A stretch of DNA of 64,000 nucleotides, taken from the NCBI GenBank assembly GCA_964512635.1, contig CAZEJB010000015.1:1-64000 (forward strand), in the 5' to 3' direction. Within the stretch, counting starts at the first letter, position 1, and every line of letters starts with the position of its first letter. The translations under genes were made by a program, and so were the position numbers. A model generated the notes under the pieces. The model ran no database searches, was not told where the DNA came from, and was given only the letters and a program-made list of their open reading frames with translations. Of this stretch, positions 8,138-17,758 are shown piece after piece. Source of the stretch: JADZFO01 sp964512635 (GTDB lineage Bacteria; 4484-113; JAFGCY01).

Positions 8138-8800
8138 ATGAGCACCCAACCCTTTTTCCCACAATGGACTGACGGACTTGCCAAACTTATCGGTGGGCTC
8201 GTCGTAGGTGGGCTAGCGTACCTGGTCGTTCTGGCGATCTTCGCCACCTCCCCGCGGACTACAACTTTAGGTTACAGGCCCGAACAGCCGGTTCCCTACA
8301 GCCATGAGCTCCACGCCGGGAAACTTGGAATGGACTGTCGCTATTGCCACACCAATGTTGAGAATGGCGCGCATGCCACGGTGCCTCCGACCCAGACATG
8401 CATGAACTGCCATACCAGCATCCGCACCACCAGTCCGAAGCTGCAAGCGATCCGCAACAGCTATGCCTCTGGTATGCCGGTGGAATGGAATAAGGTACAC
8501 GACTTGCCCGATTTTGTATATTTCAACCACAGCGCGCATGTCCGCCGCGGCGTGGGTTGCTCCACCTGCCATGACCGTATCGACCGCATGACTGAGGCCG
8601 GTGTGGAGCAGAAGAAAATGCTGACCATGGGCTGGTGCCTGGAATGCCATCGCAATCCTGAAAAGTACCTGCGGCCGGTTGAAGAGATCACCAATATGTC
8701 TTACTACAAGACGCCGCAGGAGCAGCTCACCATTGGCAAAGAGTTGCGTGAAAAATACAACATAAACCCATCAACGGACTGCTCGACATGTCACCGTTAG
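8138..8800 (+). CDS. actA: ACIII subunit A, pentahaem cytochrome c
   Basis: 220 residues. An N-terminal membrane anchor (about 16-34) is followed by five CxxCH haem sites: CRYCH, CMNCH, CSTCH, CLECH and a final CSTCH near the C-terminus. This pattern and the gene order match ActA of alternative complex III, a quinol:cytochrome c oxidoreductase that replaces bc1. The haems lie on the periplasmic face and pass electrons on towards ActE or the oxidase. It is first in the operon, behind a strong promoter with a very short leader. Its end overlaps actB by 13 bases. Confidence 0.93.
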   Translation: MSTQPFFPQWTDGLAKLIGGLVVGGLAYLVVLAIFATSPRTTTLGYRPEQPVPYSHELHAGKLGMDCRYCHTNVENGAHATVPPTQTCMNCHTSIRTTSPKLQAIRNSYASGMPVEWNKVHDLPDFVYFNHSAHVRRGVGCSTCHDRIDRMTEAGVEQKKMLTMGWCLECHRNPEKYLRPVEEITNMSYYKTPQEQLTIGKELREKYNINPSTDCSTCHR

Positions 8801-11800
8801 ACCATAATGCACCCGAGCTAGGGCCTGAAAGTCAGGTACAGCAAAACGGCAACGGCAATGGCCACGGTGGCGCTCAGCTGACCTCGGCCCTGCCCAAGCC
8901 CGGCAGTGGCAGGAAATACTGGCGCAGCCTGGAAGAGCTTGCCGATACACCTGAGTTTCGTCAGCAGATGGAGCGCGAGTTCCCGGCCGGAGCCACTGAA
9001 ATGCTCGAGCCGGCTACACGCCGCAGTTTCCTGAAGCTGATGGGAGCATCGCTGGCGCTCGCGGGAATCGGAGTTACCGGCTGCCGCTGGCCCAAGGAAA
9101 AGATCCTCCCCGCGGCGTATCAGGCGCCAGGAAACGTGCCTGGAACACCCAAGCAGTTTGCCACCGCCATGGACCTTGGTGGTCACGCCACCGGTCTGCT
9201 GGTGACTTCCTATGATGGCCGTCCGGTCAAGATTGAGGGCAACCCCTCACATCCGATCAGCGGCGGCAAGACGATGGTCTGGCAGCAGGCCGCCATTCTT
9301 GATATGTATGACCCGGACCGCAGCCGCGGTCCAATTCAGCGCTCGGGCAACCAGGCGATGAATGCCTCAGCTGAGGACTTCCGCAATGCGGTGACTCAGC
9401 TGTTCTCCGGCCTGGCGGTCACTCAGGGCCAGGGTCTGGCGGTCCTGAGCGAGGCATCCTCCTCGCCCACAGTGGCTGATATGCGCAGCCGCTTCATGGC
9501 CCGCTTCCCGCAGGCCACCTGGCATGAATATGAGCCGCTGAGTGCGGACAACGAGCGTGAAGGCTCCTACATCACTTTCTCCCAGCCTTATCGCTCGCAC
9601 TATGAGTTTGCCAATGCCAGGGTAGTCGTCAGCATTGACAGCGACTTCCTGATGACCCATCCCGCCAGCCTTAAGTACACGCGGGATTACACAGCGGCAC
9701 GCCGGCCGGGCAGCGCGGACTTCAATCGCAGCTACGCGGTGGAGTGCAATTACACAGTAACTGGAGCCCAGGCTGACCACCGTCTGGCGGTCTCTCCCGG
9801 CGAGATTGGATCGGTTGCCTGCCTGATTGCTGCCGACCTCTTTGTTAACCAGGGCCTGCCCCTGCCGGTGGACTACCAGGGCATGCTGGCCAGCCTCAAC
9901 GGCTTTGCCGGCCACCCGCTGGCGAACGACCCGATCGTCAAGGCGATGATCGCGGACCTGAACGCCAATCGCGGCGCCTCAATCGTGATCGCCGGCCCGC
10001 AGCAGCCGCCCGAGATTCATGCTCTGGTCAACTTGATCAACAGCGCTCTGGGCAATGTTGGATCAACGGTGAACTACACCATCGACCCCAACACGACCCG
10101 CCAGAGCCATATCAAAGAACTCGCTCTGCTAAAGCAGGGGCTTGAGTCCAAGCGGGTCAGTACGCTGCTGATCATCGGCGGAAACCCCGTTTTTGACACC
10201 CCGCAGGACATGGGTTTTGCCGAGGCGCTGGCGGGAGTCGAGGCCTCGATCCACCTTTCGGCTTATGACAACGAGACTTCGCAGGCCTGCAAGTGGCATG
10301 TCAATCGGGCTCATTTCCTAGAGTCGTGGGGCGATGCCGCCGCGTGGGACGGAACGGTAAGTGTTGTACAGCCGCTGATCGCGCCTCTCTATGACGGAAT
10401 CAGCGAAATCGAACTGCTCAGCATGCTGATCGAGGGTCCCGGGCTGAGCGGGTATGAGCTGGTCCGGCGCACAATGGAACCCCTGCTGGGCAGCGACTTT
10501 GAATCGGGCTGGCGCCAGGTGCTGCATGACGGAGTGGTTCAGACGACCGCGGCGGCTCCGGCCAATCCGAGTTGGGCTCCATCCAACTTCGCCTGGACAC
10601 TGGATCAGTATGTCCGTCCGGCCGCTCCGGCCGGGGAAGAGGTTGATCTGCTGTTTGCTCCAAGCTACAGCATCTATGACGGCCGCTTCGGCAACAACGG
10701 CTGGCTGCTCGAGAACCCGGACCCGATGAGCAAGTGCACCTGGGACAACCCGGTGCTCATGGGACTGGACACAGCCGAAAAGCTGGGCGTCAAGCACGGC
10801 ACTGTGGTGCAGATTGAGGTCGGGACTCAAACGCTCGAGCTGCCGGTTTATGTGCTGCCGGGCCACGGCCCCGGCGCAGTAACCGTCAGCCTTGGTTATG
10901 GGCGCAGCGCCGGCATCCGCGACGTCAACCGCGGCGGCTGGAACACCTACAAGCTGCGCAGCAAGGAAGGCTTTTATCGCGTCGGCAAGGTCAAGGTAAG
11001 CCCGACCGGCCGCAGTTTCCAGCTTGCCAGCGTCCAGGATCACTGGGCTATCGACAAGATCGGACTTGAGGAGCGCGCCCGCCGTGTCGGCGAGCTGATC
11101 CGCGAGGGTACGGTCGAACAGCATGCCAGCGATCCGGGCTTTGTCGCCGCGCTGGGCGAGCCCGTTGAGAACGGCGGCCACTGGGAGCAGCTCTGGAAGG
11201 ACCCGGTGGACTACACCCAGCAGACCTACCGCTGGGGCATGGCTATTGACCTGAATTCCTGCACCGGCTGCGGCGTTTGTACCGTAGCCTGCCAGGCTGA
11301 GAACAACATTCCGGTGGTTGGTCGCAAGCTGGTCCGCAAGGGCCGTGAGATGCACTGGATCCGAATCGACCGCTACTTCACCGGCGATCCATACAAGGCT
11401 ATGGCTGTTTCGCAGCCCGTGCCCTGCCAGCACTGCGAGAACGCCCCCTGCGAGCAGGTCTGCCCGGTGGCGGCGACAGTGCATGACCATGACGGACTGA
11501 ACGTGATGGTCTATAACCGCTGTGTCGGTACCCGTTACTGCAGTAACAACTGCCCCTACAAGGTCCGCCGCTTCAACTGGTTCAATCTCCACAAGCACCG
11601 CGGCACGATGACCCCGGTGGAGATGATGGCGATGAACCCGGATGTGACCGTCCGCAGCCGCGGTGTGATGGAGAAGTGCTCCTTCTGCACCCAGCGCATC
11701 CAGGCGGCCAAGATCCATGCCAAGAATGACAAACGTCCGATTCAGGACGGCGAGGTTGTACCGGCCTGCGCCCAGGCCTGCCCGGCGAATGCCATCGTCT

Positions 11801-12018
11801 TCGGCGACATGAACGACCCCAAGAGCCGCATCAGCGCAGCAGCGGCCGATAACCGCACCTATTCGATCCTGGGCGAGATCAATACTCGTCCGCGGGTGCG
11901 CTACCAGGCCCGTCTGCGCAATCCGAACCCGGCGCTGGCCGCCGAATATGCCGTGGGCCACGCTGAGGGTCACGGAGAAGCTGAGCCCGTGGGCAGCGCT
12001 GCAGAGGGAGGTCATTAA
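8788..12018 (+). CDS. actB: ACIII subunit B, molybdopterin-oxidoreductase-like iron-sulfur protein
   Basis: 1076 residues. A Tat-type signal RRSFLKLMGASLALAG occurs about residue 72, after a long N-terminal lead. A molybdopterin-oxidoreductase-like region follows. The C-terminal quarter has ferredoxin-type Cys clusters (CTGCGVCTVACQ, CQHCENAPCEQVCP, CVGTRYCSNNCP, CSFCTQR with CAQACPANA). In ACIII this subunit holds [3Fe-4S]/[4Fe-4S] clusters and no molybdenum cofactor; that is family knowledge. It would relay electrons from the quinol site to the ActA haems. Confidence 0.94.
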   Translation: MSPLDHNAPELGPESQVQQNGNGNGHGGAQLTSALPKPGSGRKYWRSLEELADTPEFRQQMEREFPAGATEMLEPATRRSFLKLMGASLALAGIGVTGCRWPKEKILPAAYQAPGNVPGTPKQFATAMDLGGHATGLLVTSYDGRPVKIEGNPSHPISGGKTMVWQQAAILDMYDPDRSRGPIQRSGNQAMNASAEDFRNAVTQLFSGLAVTQGQGLAVLSEASSSPTVADMRSRFMARFPQATWHEYEPLSADNEREGSYITFSQPYRSHYEFANARVVVSIDSDFLMTHPASLKYTRDYTAARRPGSADFNRSYAVECNYTVTGAQADHRLAVSPGEIGSVACLIAADLFVNQGLPLPVDYQGMLASLNGFAGHPLANDPIVKAMIADLNANRGASIVIAGPQQPPEIHALVNLINSALGNVGSTVNYTIDPNTTRQSHIKELALLKQGLESKRVSTLLIIGGNPVFDTPQDMGFAEALAGVEASIHLSAYDNETSQACKWHVNRAHFLESWGDAAAWDGTVSVVQPLIAPLYDGISEIELLSMLIEGPGLSGYELVRRTMEPLLGSDFESGWRQVLHDGVVQTTAAAPANPSWAPSNFAWTLDQYVRPAAPAGEEVDLLFAPSYSIYDGRFGNNGWLLENPDPMSKCTWDNPVLMGLDTAEKLGVKHGTVVQIEVGTQTLELPVYVLPGHGPGAVTVSLGYGRSAGIRDVNRGGWNTYKLRSKEGFYRVGKVKVSPTGRSFQLASVQDHWAIDKIGLEERARRVGELIREGTVEQHASDPGFVAALGEPVENGGHWEQLWKDPVDYTQQTYRWGMAIDLNSCTGCGVCTVACQAENNIPVVGRKLVRKGREMHWIRIDRYFTGDPYKAMAVSQPVPCQHCENAPCEQVCPVAATVHDHDGLNVMVYNRCVGTRYCSNNCPYKVRRFNWFNLHKHRGTMTPVEMMAMNPDVTVRSRGVMEKCSFCTQRIQAAKIHAKNDKRPIQDGEVVPACAQACPANAIVFGDMNDPKSRISAAAADNRTYSILGEINTRPRVRYQARLRNPNPALAAEYAVGHAEGHGEAEPVGSAAEGGH

Positions 12019-12027
12019 GACAGGCTT

Positions 12028-13428
12028 ATGAGCGCGATTTCCGCAAACAACAAGCGGGTAGTGGACAACACCATCGAGGATCCGACCACTCGACCGCAGC
12101 TGGTGCTGGGGAACCATGATTTTGCGTCGATGACCGATCTGGTCTGCCGCGTAATCGAAGCCCCCAAGCCGCCGCGGATCTGGATGACCGCTCTGTCGAT
12201 CAGCGCGGTGGTGGCTGTCTTCTTCTTCAGCCTGGTGGCCTACCTGATTACCAAAGGTATCGGTGTCTGGGGTAACAACAACCCCGTCGGCTGGGCCTTT
12301 GACATCACCAACTTCGTCTTCTGGATCGGTATCGGTCACGCGGGAACCCTGATTTCCGCGATCCTGTACCTGCTGCGCCAGCGCTGGCGGACGAGCATCA
12401 ACCGCTCAGCCGAGGCGATGACCATTTTCGCCGTGGTCTGCGCGGGGCTCTTCCCGCTGATCCACGTCGGCCGTATCTGGCTGGTCTACTGGATGTTCCC
12501 CATCCCGAACCAGGAGTGGGTCTGGCCCCAGTTCCGCAGCCCCCTGCTGTGGGACGTGTTCGCGATCAGCACCTACTTCCTGGTCAGCCTGCTCTTCTGG
12601 AGCATGGGCCTGATCCCGGATGTGGCGACGATCCGCGACCGCGCCAAGGGTTACTGGCAGAAGCTGATCTACGGCATCCTCGCCCTGGGCTGGCGCGGCA
12701 GCGGCCGGCACTGGCAGGTCTATGAAAAGGCCTACCTGCTGCTTGCAGCCTTCAGCACCCCGCTGGTGCTGTCGGTCCACTCGGTCGTGTCCTTCGACTT
12801 TGCAACCGCCCAGCTTCCGGGCTGGCATACCACGATCTTCCCTCCCTACTTCGTCGCGGGCGCCATCTTCGGCGGCTTTGCGATGGTGGTTACGCTGCTG
12901 GTGCCGGCCCGCAAAATCTTCGGGCTGGAAGACATCATCACAATGCACCACATCGAGAACTGCAACAAGGTCATCCTGGCTACCGGCATGATGGTGGGCT
13001 ACGCCTATGCCACCGAGATGTTCATCGCCTGGTACAGCGGTAACCTGGTGGAGCAGTTCACCTTCATGAACCGTGCGCTCGGGCCTTATGCCTGGGCCTA
13101 CTGGACCATGATCTTCTGCAACGTTGTCAGTCCTCAGCTCTTCTGGAGCAAGAAGCTGCGCACCAGCCTGCCCTCGATCATGTTCGTCGCAATCTGCGTG
13201 GACATCGGCATGTGGTTCGAGCGCTTCGTAATCATTGTCTCCAGCCTCAACCGCGACTGGATGCCTTCCAGCTGGGCGCTGTTCGTACCCACCTGGGTTG
13301 ACCTCGGCATGCTCTTCGGCAGTATGGGACTGTTTATGACCCTGTTCCTGCTCTTCTGCCGCTTCCTGCCGCTCATCGCGATGGCTGAAATCCGCGGGGT
13401 CATGCCGCAGGCGGAGGTGCGCCACTAA
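12028..13428 (+). CDS. actC: ACIII subunit C, NrfD/polysulfide reductase-like quinol-binding membrane protein
   Basis: 466 residues with about ten membrane spans and the NrfD-like fold (WIGIGHAGTLISAILYLLRQRWR near residue 95). In ACIII, ActC and ActF form the membrane core and ActC carries the likely quinol site. It begins 9 bases after actB, and its stop shares one base with the actD start (TAATG). Confidence 0.93.
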   Translation: MSAISANNKRVVDNTIEDPTTRPQLVLGNHDFASMTDLVCRVIEAPKPPRIWMTALSISAVVAVFFFSLVAYLITKGIGVWGNNNPVGWAFDITNFVFWIGIGHAGTLISAILYLLRQRWRTSINRSAEAMTIFAVVCAGLFPLIHVGRIWLVYWMFPIPNQEWVWPQFRSPLLWDVFAISTYFLVSLLFWSMGLIPDVATIRDRAKGYWQKLIYGILALGWRGSGRHWQVYEKAYLLLAAFSTPLVLSVHSVVSFDFATAQLPGWHTTIFPPYFVAGAIFGGFAMVVTLLVPARKIFGLEDIITMHHIENCNKVILATGMMVGYAYATEMFIAWYSGNLVEQFTFMNRALGPYAWAYWTMIFCNVVSPQLFWSKKLRTSLPSIMFVAICVDIGMWFERFVIIVSSLNRDWMPSSWALFVPTWVDLGMLFGSMGLFMTLFLLFCRFLPLIAMAEIRGVMPQAEVRH

Positions 13429-14015
13429 TGGCTACGGCAACCAAGAATGCTCACAGCACAGCGGCCGCGGTGGCCGCCGAGCAGGGGCCGCAGTTCCTGG
13501 GTTATCTGATTGAGTTCGACAACCCCGAGGCACTGCTGCATGGATGTGAGAAGGTCCGGGACAGCGGCTACAAGAACTGGGATTCCCACGCCCCCTACCC
13601 TGTCCATGGACTCGACCATGCCATGGGCCTCAAGGATCCCATCCTGCCCTGGATAGTTCTATGCGCCGGCCTGACTGGTCTGGGGCTCGCCCTGCTGATG
13701 CAGTGGTGGATGAACGCCCATGACTATCCGGTGATTGTCAGCGGCAAGCCGTTCTGGAGCATCCCGGCGAACATTCCGGTGATGTTCGAGATGACCGTGC
13801 TCTTCAGCGGTATCACTCTGTTCTTCGGCATGCTGTTCTTCAACCGTCTGCCGCAGTATTACCACCCCGTCTTCCACAGCGAGCGCTTCAAGCGCGTGAC
13901 CACCGACAAGTTCTTCATCAGCCTGCTGGCCGACGATCCGAAGTTCAACAAGGACAAGGCGCGCCAGCTGGCCGAGAGCCTGCACGGCAGCAATGTGGAG
14001 GTCCTGGAGGGCTAG
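13428..14015 (+). CDS. actD: ACIII subunit D, DUF3341 protein
   Basis: 195 residues with two membrane spans (about 75-95 and 120-145). The N-terminal GYLIEFDNPEALLHGCEKVRDSGY segment and the HGLDHAMGLK motif are typical of the DUF3341 family. It is a structural membrane subunit of ACIII placed between actC and actE. The start overlaps the actC stop by one base. Confidence 0.92.
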   Translation: MATATKNAHSTAAAVAAEQGPQFLGYLIEFDNPEALLHGCEKVRDSGYKNWDSHAPYPVHGLDHAMGLKDPILPWIVLCAGLTGLGLALLMQWWMNAHDYPVIVSGKPFWSIPANIPVMFEMTVLFSGITLFFGMLFFNRLPQYYHPVFHSERFKRVTTDKFFISLLADDPKFNKDKARQLAESLHGSNVEVLEG

Positions 14016-14990
14016 ATGCAGACACGCCGAATGCCAAACTGGATCAGCAAAGCTGTCTGGATTATTGTGCTCGCTTCGTGGATTCCCCTGGCCGCGATCT
14101 TCGCCGGCCGGGAAATGCCCAGCAGCACTCCGCGTCCGTCAATCATCCCGGACATGGACAACCAGCAGAAGTTCAAGGCCCAGCAGGCCAACATGATGTT
14201 CGCTGACAAGCGGGCCGACCGCCCCCCGGTTGCCGGAACGGTTGCCCGCGGCGAGCTTCATTCTGACCAGCACTTCTACGAGGGCATCGTGAACGGCGCC
14301 TTCGCCACCAGCCTGCCCAGCGCTATCGTCGTTAATGAGGACAGCCTTAACCGTGGCCATCAGCGTTACGACATCTACTGCGCGCCCTGCCACGGCTACA
14401 GCGGCTATGGCAATGGTATGGTCGCCGTGCGCGCCGACGAACTGGCGGTCGAAGTCCCGGGCGATATGGCCTGGACTCCCCCCAAGAGCATGCACGACCC
14501 GGCGGTAATGGCCCGGCCAGACGGCTACCTTTTCAATGTGATTACACACGGCGTGCGCAGCATGGGCGGCTATGGCCCCCAGATCGCGCCCGAAGACCGC
14601 TGGAAGATCGTGCTCTACATCCGGGCTCTGCAGAAGAGCCAGAACGCGAGCATCGCTGACCTTCCATCAGATGTGGCGACCCGGCTCGAGGCTTCCAAGC
14701 CGGCGCCCAAGGTTGAAGCCCCGCCGGCAGCCAATGCGGCCGCTGCCCTCGGCGTTGACGAACTCACCCAGCTTAGCGAGCAGCTGACCAAGCTGCGCCA
14801 GGAGCGCTTCGCTCCGGACGCCAAGCTGACGCCGGAGCAGAGCGCTGCCATGGATAAGCAGATCGCGGAGCTGCAGGCCAAGGTTGATGAATTGAGCAAG
14901 AAGGACGGCAGCGCCGCCCCGGCCGCGGACACTGCCAGCGCCCCGGCTGACAGCGCGGCTGATACGCACACAAGCGAGGCAGGCAAGTAA
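14016..14990 (+). CDS. actE: ACIII subunit E, monohaem cytochrome c
   Basis: 324 residues. An N-terminal anchor (about 10-28) is followed by a cytochrome c domain with a single haem site CAPCHGYSGYGNG near residue 125. GVRSMGGYG could supply the axial Met region. After about residue 215 comes an Ala/Pro/Lys-rich tail with a helical, charged stretch. The tail is longer than I would expect for ActE. The gene begins directly after the actD stop and ends overlapping actF by one base. Confidence 0.92.
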   Translation: MQTRRMPNWISKAVWIIVLASWIPLAAIFAGREMPSSTPRPSIIPDMDNQQKFKAQQANMMFADKRADRPPVAGTVARGELHSDQHFYEGIVNGAFATSLPSAIVVNEDSLNRGHQRYDIYCAPCHGYSGYGNGMVAVRADELAVEVPGDMAWTPPKSMHDPAVMARPDGYLFNVITHGVRSMGGYGPQIAPEDRWKIVLYIRALQKSQNASIADLPSDVATRLEASKPAPKVEAPPAANAAAALGVDELTQLSEQLTKLRQERFAPDAKLTPEQSAAMDKQIAELQAKVDELSKKDGSAAPAADTASAPADSAADTHTSEAGK

Positions 14991-16243
14991 TGGCCCACCA
15001 GACATACCTCAAGCCGGAGCAGGTCAAGGATGACAAAGCATTTCTGGCCGGCAAAGAAGGCCAGATCATCGGTATCGGCGCTGTTGCCGCGGTGGTCGGC
15101 ATCGCCGGAGCACTGGGGCTCGGCGCCGGGATGGGCGACAACCTGCGCGGCTTCTGGTTTGCCTGGCTGCAGGGCTGCTGCCTCTGGCTTAGCGTTGCCC
15201 TTGGCGCCCTGTTCTTCATCATGGTCATGTATGCGGCCCGCGGCGGCTGGAATGTGGTTGTCCGGCGCATCGCCGAGTACTTCGCCGCGACTCTGCCCGT
15301 CATCGGCATCCTTACCCTGATCGGCGTTGTGGTGGGTGGAGCGCAGCTGTACAGCTGGCATCCCGGTTCGCCGGTAGAGCTGGAGCATCATGCCCAGATC
15401 CTGCTGGCGCGCAAGGAAGTCTGGCTCAGCCCGACCTTCTTTGCCATCCGCATCTTTGCCTACTTCGCGATTTGGACCTCGCTGGCCTGGTACTTCCTTG
15501 GCAACAGCCTTAAGCAGGACAGCAGCGGGGATGTGAACCTGACCCGCCGCATGTGGACCACCTCGGCCCCGGGGCTGGTAATCTTCGCGGTCACCCTGAC
15601 CCTTGCCGCCTTTGACCTGCTGATGAGCCTCTCGCCGACCTGGTTCAGCACCATCTTCGGCGTGTATATCTTTGCCGGCTGCGTCAGCTCCTTTATGAGC
15701 ATCCTGTGCATCACGGTGATCTATCTGCAAAGCCAGGGCTTCCTGCGCCGCGCGATCACGATGGAGCACTACCATGACCTCGGCAAGCTGATGTTTGCCT
15801 TCACCTTCTTCTGGGGCTACATCGCCTTCAGCCAGTACATGCTGACCTGGTATGCCAACATGCCGGAGGAGATCTTCTGGTATATGCACCGCCAGGGTGG
15901 CGGCTGGGAGAACTGGTCATGGCTGCTGCTGTGGGGCAAGTTCATCATCCCCTTCGCCTTCCTGCTGAACCGCAAGCTCAAGCGCAACAAGCTTACCCTG
16001 GCCTTTGCCGCGCTGTGGATTCCGATTTTCCACTGGGTTGACCTGTATTACGTGATCATGCCGAACTTCAGCCAGGAGCACTTCACCGACACGAAGATGC
16101 TGCTGACGAGTATCTGCGCGACCGTCTTTGTAGGCGGCGTGTTCTTTGCGAGCGCGGCGGCAATCGCCCGCGGCAAGGCGATCATCCCGCTGAAGGACCC
16201 GCGCCTTGGCGAGTCCCTGCGCTTCGACAACATTAAGGTGTAA
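14990..16243 (+). CDS. actF: ACIII subunit F, second NrfD-like membrane protein
   Basis: 417 residues with about ten membrane spans, related to but shorter than ActC. Conserved-looking segments include FSQYMLTWYANMPEE and HWVDLYYVIMPNF. In ACIII, ActF packs against ActC and has been proposed to help proton movement. One-base overlaps at both ends (with actE and the following small membrane gene) indicate tight translational coupling. Confidence 0.92.
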   Translation: MAHQTYLKPEQVKDDKAFLAGKEGQIIGIGAVAAVVGIAGALGLGAGMGDNLRGFWFAWLQGCCLWLSVALGALFFIMVMYAARGGWNVVVRRIAEYFAATLPVIGILTLIGVVVGGAQLYSWHPGSPVELEHHAQILLARKEVWLSPTFFAIRIFAYFAIWTSLAWYFLGNSLKQDSSGDVNLTRRMWTTSAPGLVIFAVTLTLAAFDLLMSLSPTWFSTIFGVYIFAGCVSSFMSILCITVIYLQSQGFLRRAITMEHYHDLGKLMFAFTFFWGYIAFSQYMLTWYANMPEEIFWYMHRQGGGWENWSWLLLWGKFIIPFAFLLNRKLKRNKLTLAFAALWIPIFHWVDLYYVIMPNFSQEHFTDTKMLLTSICATVFVGGVFFASAAAIARGKAIIPLKDPRLGESLRFDNIKV

Positions 16244-16812
16244 TGGACATGACAGAGCACGACAAGCACTTGCATGATGCCGCGCCGGTGGAGGCGCTGG
16301 CGCATGAACACAAAATCGGGCACCTTGATGACGGCGAACCGATCACCGATTCGGACATTAACTACGGGACTTTGTGGTTCATTTCCATTACCGGCGCGCT
16401 GCTGACCATCGCCATTATCTACATGCTCGTGGGCCTCTATGGCCGCTCGCTTAGCCACGAGCAGATAATCAAGCGTATTGGCAAGACCAACGAGATCCAC
16501 TGGCAGCAGTTTGAAGAGCTGCGCAGCAGCCAGCTTGCTCAGCTGAGTGAGGAATCCGGCTGGACAAACCCCGATAAGGGCCTGGTCAGTATCCCGATGT
16601 CGGATGCCGTGAAGTCGACCCTGATTGAAGAGCAGCAAAAGCAGGCGGCTGGACTGGCCGCTGAGAACGCTGCCCCCGCAAGCTCAGCCGAAGTCACCAT
16701 GCCCGCTGAAACTTCGGCGGAGGGTGACCAGCCCGCGGCCGACGCCAGCGGCGAAAACGCCGGCGATGTTCCGGCCGCGACGGACGAGACAGCGGAGAAG
16801 GAAGGTATTTAA
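16243..16812 (+). CDS. Small membrane protein of the ACIII operon
   Basis: 189 residues with a His/Asp-rich cytoplasmic start, one membrane span (about 46-66) and a hydrophilic part holding HEQIIKRIGKTNEIHW. The C-terminus is Ala/Glu/Pro-rich and likely disordered. I cannot match it to a named ACIII subunit with certainty. A small single-span protein at this place occurs in other act operons. It overlaps the actF stop by one base and lies 4 bases before sco. Confidence 0.75.
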   Translation: MDMTEHDKHLHDAAPVEALAHEHKIGHLDDGEPITDSDINYGTLWFISITGALLTIAIIYMLVGLYGRSLSHEQIIKRIGKTNEIHWQQFEELRSSQLAQLSEESGWTNPDKGLVSIPMSDAVKSTLIEEQQKQAAGLAAENAAPASSAEVTMPAETSAEGDQPAADASGENAGDVPAATDETAEKEGI

Positions 16813-16816
16813 GAGT

Positions 16817-17758
16817 ATGCGCACCAAGCACAACTATATGTGGGCTTGGGCGACCCTGGCGTCCGCGGGCATTGCGCTCGCTCTCACGGGGCCTGCCTCT
16901 GGGCAGCTCAACCAGAAACAGCCGGACGATCTGGCCGGGCTTCAGCTGGAACAGAAGCTGGATGCCCAGGTTCCGCTCGACCTGCAGTTTCTGGACGAGG
17001 ACGGCTTCCCACACCGTCTCGGCGACCGCTTCAAGGGCGACAAGCCGATTATCCTGACGCTGAACTACTACTCCTGCCCCATGCTGTGCGTGCTGACGCT
17101 TAACGGCATGGTCGACGCGCTCAAGGAAGTTGAGCTTGTGCCGTCGAAGGATTACGAGATCGTGACGGTCAGCATCAACCCGATGGAACAGTCGCAGCTG
17201 ACCAAGCAGAAGAAGCAGAATTACTGTGAATACTGGGGCGACCCGCTGGCACCGGCGGCCTGGCATTTTCACACTGGTAACCAAAACAACATTCAGGCGC
17301 TGGCAGACAGCGTTGGTTACAAGTTCCGCTGGATCCCTGAGCGGCGTGAGTATGCCCATCCTTCCGTGCTGATCATCTGTACGCCAGACGGCCATGTCAG
17401 CCGCTACCTGCAGGGCGTCAAGTTTGACCCCAAGACCGTGCGGCTGGCGCTTGTCGAGGCCGGCCAGGGCAAGATTGGCACCATCGTTGATGACTTCACC
17501 CTGTTCTGCTACATGTATGACCCGCAGAAAGGGACCTATTCAATGACAGCCATTGGAGCGATGAAAGTAGGCGGTGTACTAACTGTCCTGGCCATCGCAA
17601 TCTGGCTGTCGGTACTGTGGGGGATTGAGCGCCGCCGCAAGTCGGCCGGCCCCGGCGACAGCCACGGCAGCTCTGGCGGCAGTGGCAAGACGACATCGGA
17701 CTTTACCGCGGAGGGTGCCACTGGCAACTCCCCGGCGGCTGGAGCAACTCGGGCATGA
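16817..17758 (+). CDS. sco: SCO1/SenC-type copper chaperone for cytochrome oxidase
   Basis: 313 residues. A signal peptide (about 7-34) leads to a thioredoxin-like domain with the copper-binding CxxxC as SCPMLC, and a C-terminal membrane segment (about residues 237-262). The family delivers copper to the CuA site of oxidase subunit II, encoded next. I chose the ATG at 16817 because it directly precedes the signal peptide; the open frame further upstream is a shadow of the previous gene. The stop overlaps the coxB start (ATGA). Confidence 0.9.
   Translation: MRTKHNYMWAWATLASAGIALALTGPASGQLNQKQPDDLAGLQLEQKLDAQVPLDLQFLDEDGFPHRLGDRFKGDKPIILTLNYYSCPMLCVLTLNGMVDALKEVELVPSKDYEIVTVSINPMEQSQLTKQKKQNYCEYWGDPLAPAAWHFHTGNQNNIQALADSVGYKFRWIPERREYAHPSVLIICTPDGHVSRYLQGVKFDPKTVRLALVEAGQGKIGTIVDDFTLFCYMYDPQKGTYSMTAIGAMKVGGVLTVLAIAIWLSVLWGIERRRKSAGPGDSHGSSGGSGKTTSDFTAEGATGNSPAAGATRA

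Noticed and set aside
8267..8650. CRISPR-like or repeat-rich array in the haem-binding region
   Set aside because: The similarity between haem sites is only CxxCH coding similarity; no direct repeats with spacers occur anywhere in the window.
10318..12339. 673-codon minus-strand frame opposite actB
   Set aside because: Antisense shadow of actB and actC; His/Asp/Arg-rich with no recognisable domain.
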